From an uncultured Oscillospiraceae bacterium (GTDB taxonomy: Bacteria; Bacillota; Clostridia; Oscillospirales; Acutalibacteraceae), in contig USMJ01000114.1 in the NCBI GenBank assembly GCA_900555805.1, forward strand, positions 1 through 5,114: a stretch of 5,114 bases of DNA, written 5' to 3'. The position numbers and the translations under genes are program-made. The notes under the pieces are model-generated. The model did not search any database and was not told where the DNA came from. It saw only the letters and a program-made list of their open reading frames with translations. Shown piece after piece: positions 5,054-5,114 of this stretch. Position 1 is the stretch's first letter, and the number at the start of each line of letters is the position of its first letter.

Positions 5054-5114
5054 TCTTTCTCCCACTCTCCCGTCATGCCGAATTCGGCGGTCAGCATACA
5101 CATTGATACGGCGG
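5050..5114 (-). CDS. C-terminal end of an upstream gene, partial
   Basis: A frame open at the right edge ends with residues AVSMCMLTAEFGMTGEWEKE and a TGA at 5052-5050. The stop overlaps the methyltransferase start as ATGA, the classic 4-nt overlap of translationally coupled genes. The methyltransferase RBS would lie inside it. Only about 21 codons are visible, too few to name a family. The other possibility is that the methyltransferase begins further upstream and this frame is chance. Confidence 0.5.
   Translation of the reverse strand, partial: AVSMCMLTAEFGMTGEWEKE

Overview
The window looks like chromosomal DNA of a low-to-mid GC member of the Bacillota, probably a gut-type clostridium such as Ruminococcaceae/Oscillospirales. 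The reasons are a PyrR-type RNA attenuator, strong GGAGG ribosome binding sites, sigma-A-type promoters with extended -10 elements, and Firmicute-like versions of PyrR, an NCS2 permease and an RsmF-type rRNA methyltransferase. The genus is inference. I see no phage, transposon, CRISPR, tRNA or rRNA sequence.

Left half, plus strand: a probable terminator hairpin from an upstream gene lies at the left edge. It is followed by a promoter (about 165-193) and a leader with a PyrR-binding stem-loop and an overlapping intrinsic terminator (212-300). The leader precedes a pyrR-uraA operon (313-2280), a compact pyrimidine salvage and uptake unit that should be shut by its own product, PyrR, when uridine nucleotides are plentiful. 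It closes with a strong terminator at 2303-2335. A GC-rich stretch of three stem-loops (2352-2435) separates it from the convergent genes.

Middle, minus strand: two 35-codon genes (2673-2780, then 2512-2619) form a tiny operon. It has a near-consensus promoter, a stem-loop at the 5' end of the transcript, a good RBS for each gene and a clean terminator. The two peptides resemble each other (aligned core RALWQAVLDFFK / RAIYKLILHVFK) and are predicted amphipathic helices with acidic tails, with no cysteine and no signal peptide. I do not recognise the family; this is the most interesting part of the window. About 400 bp upstream of it (2781-3179) has no convincing gene.

Right part, minus strand: an unrecognised 133-aa protein with a charged tail (3180-3581) has its own promoter and terminator. 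Upstream of it is an RsmF/NOP2/Sun-type m5C rRNA methyltransferase (3701-5053). That gene overlaps by ATGA the end of another gene that runs off the right edge.
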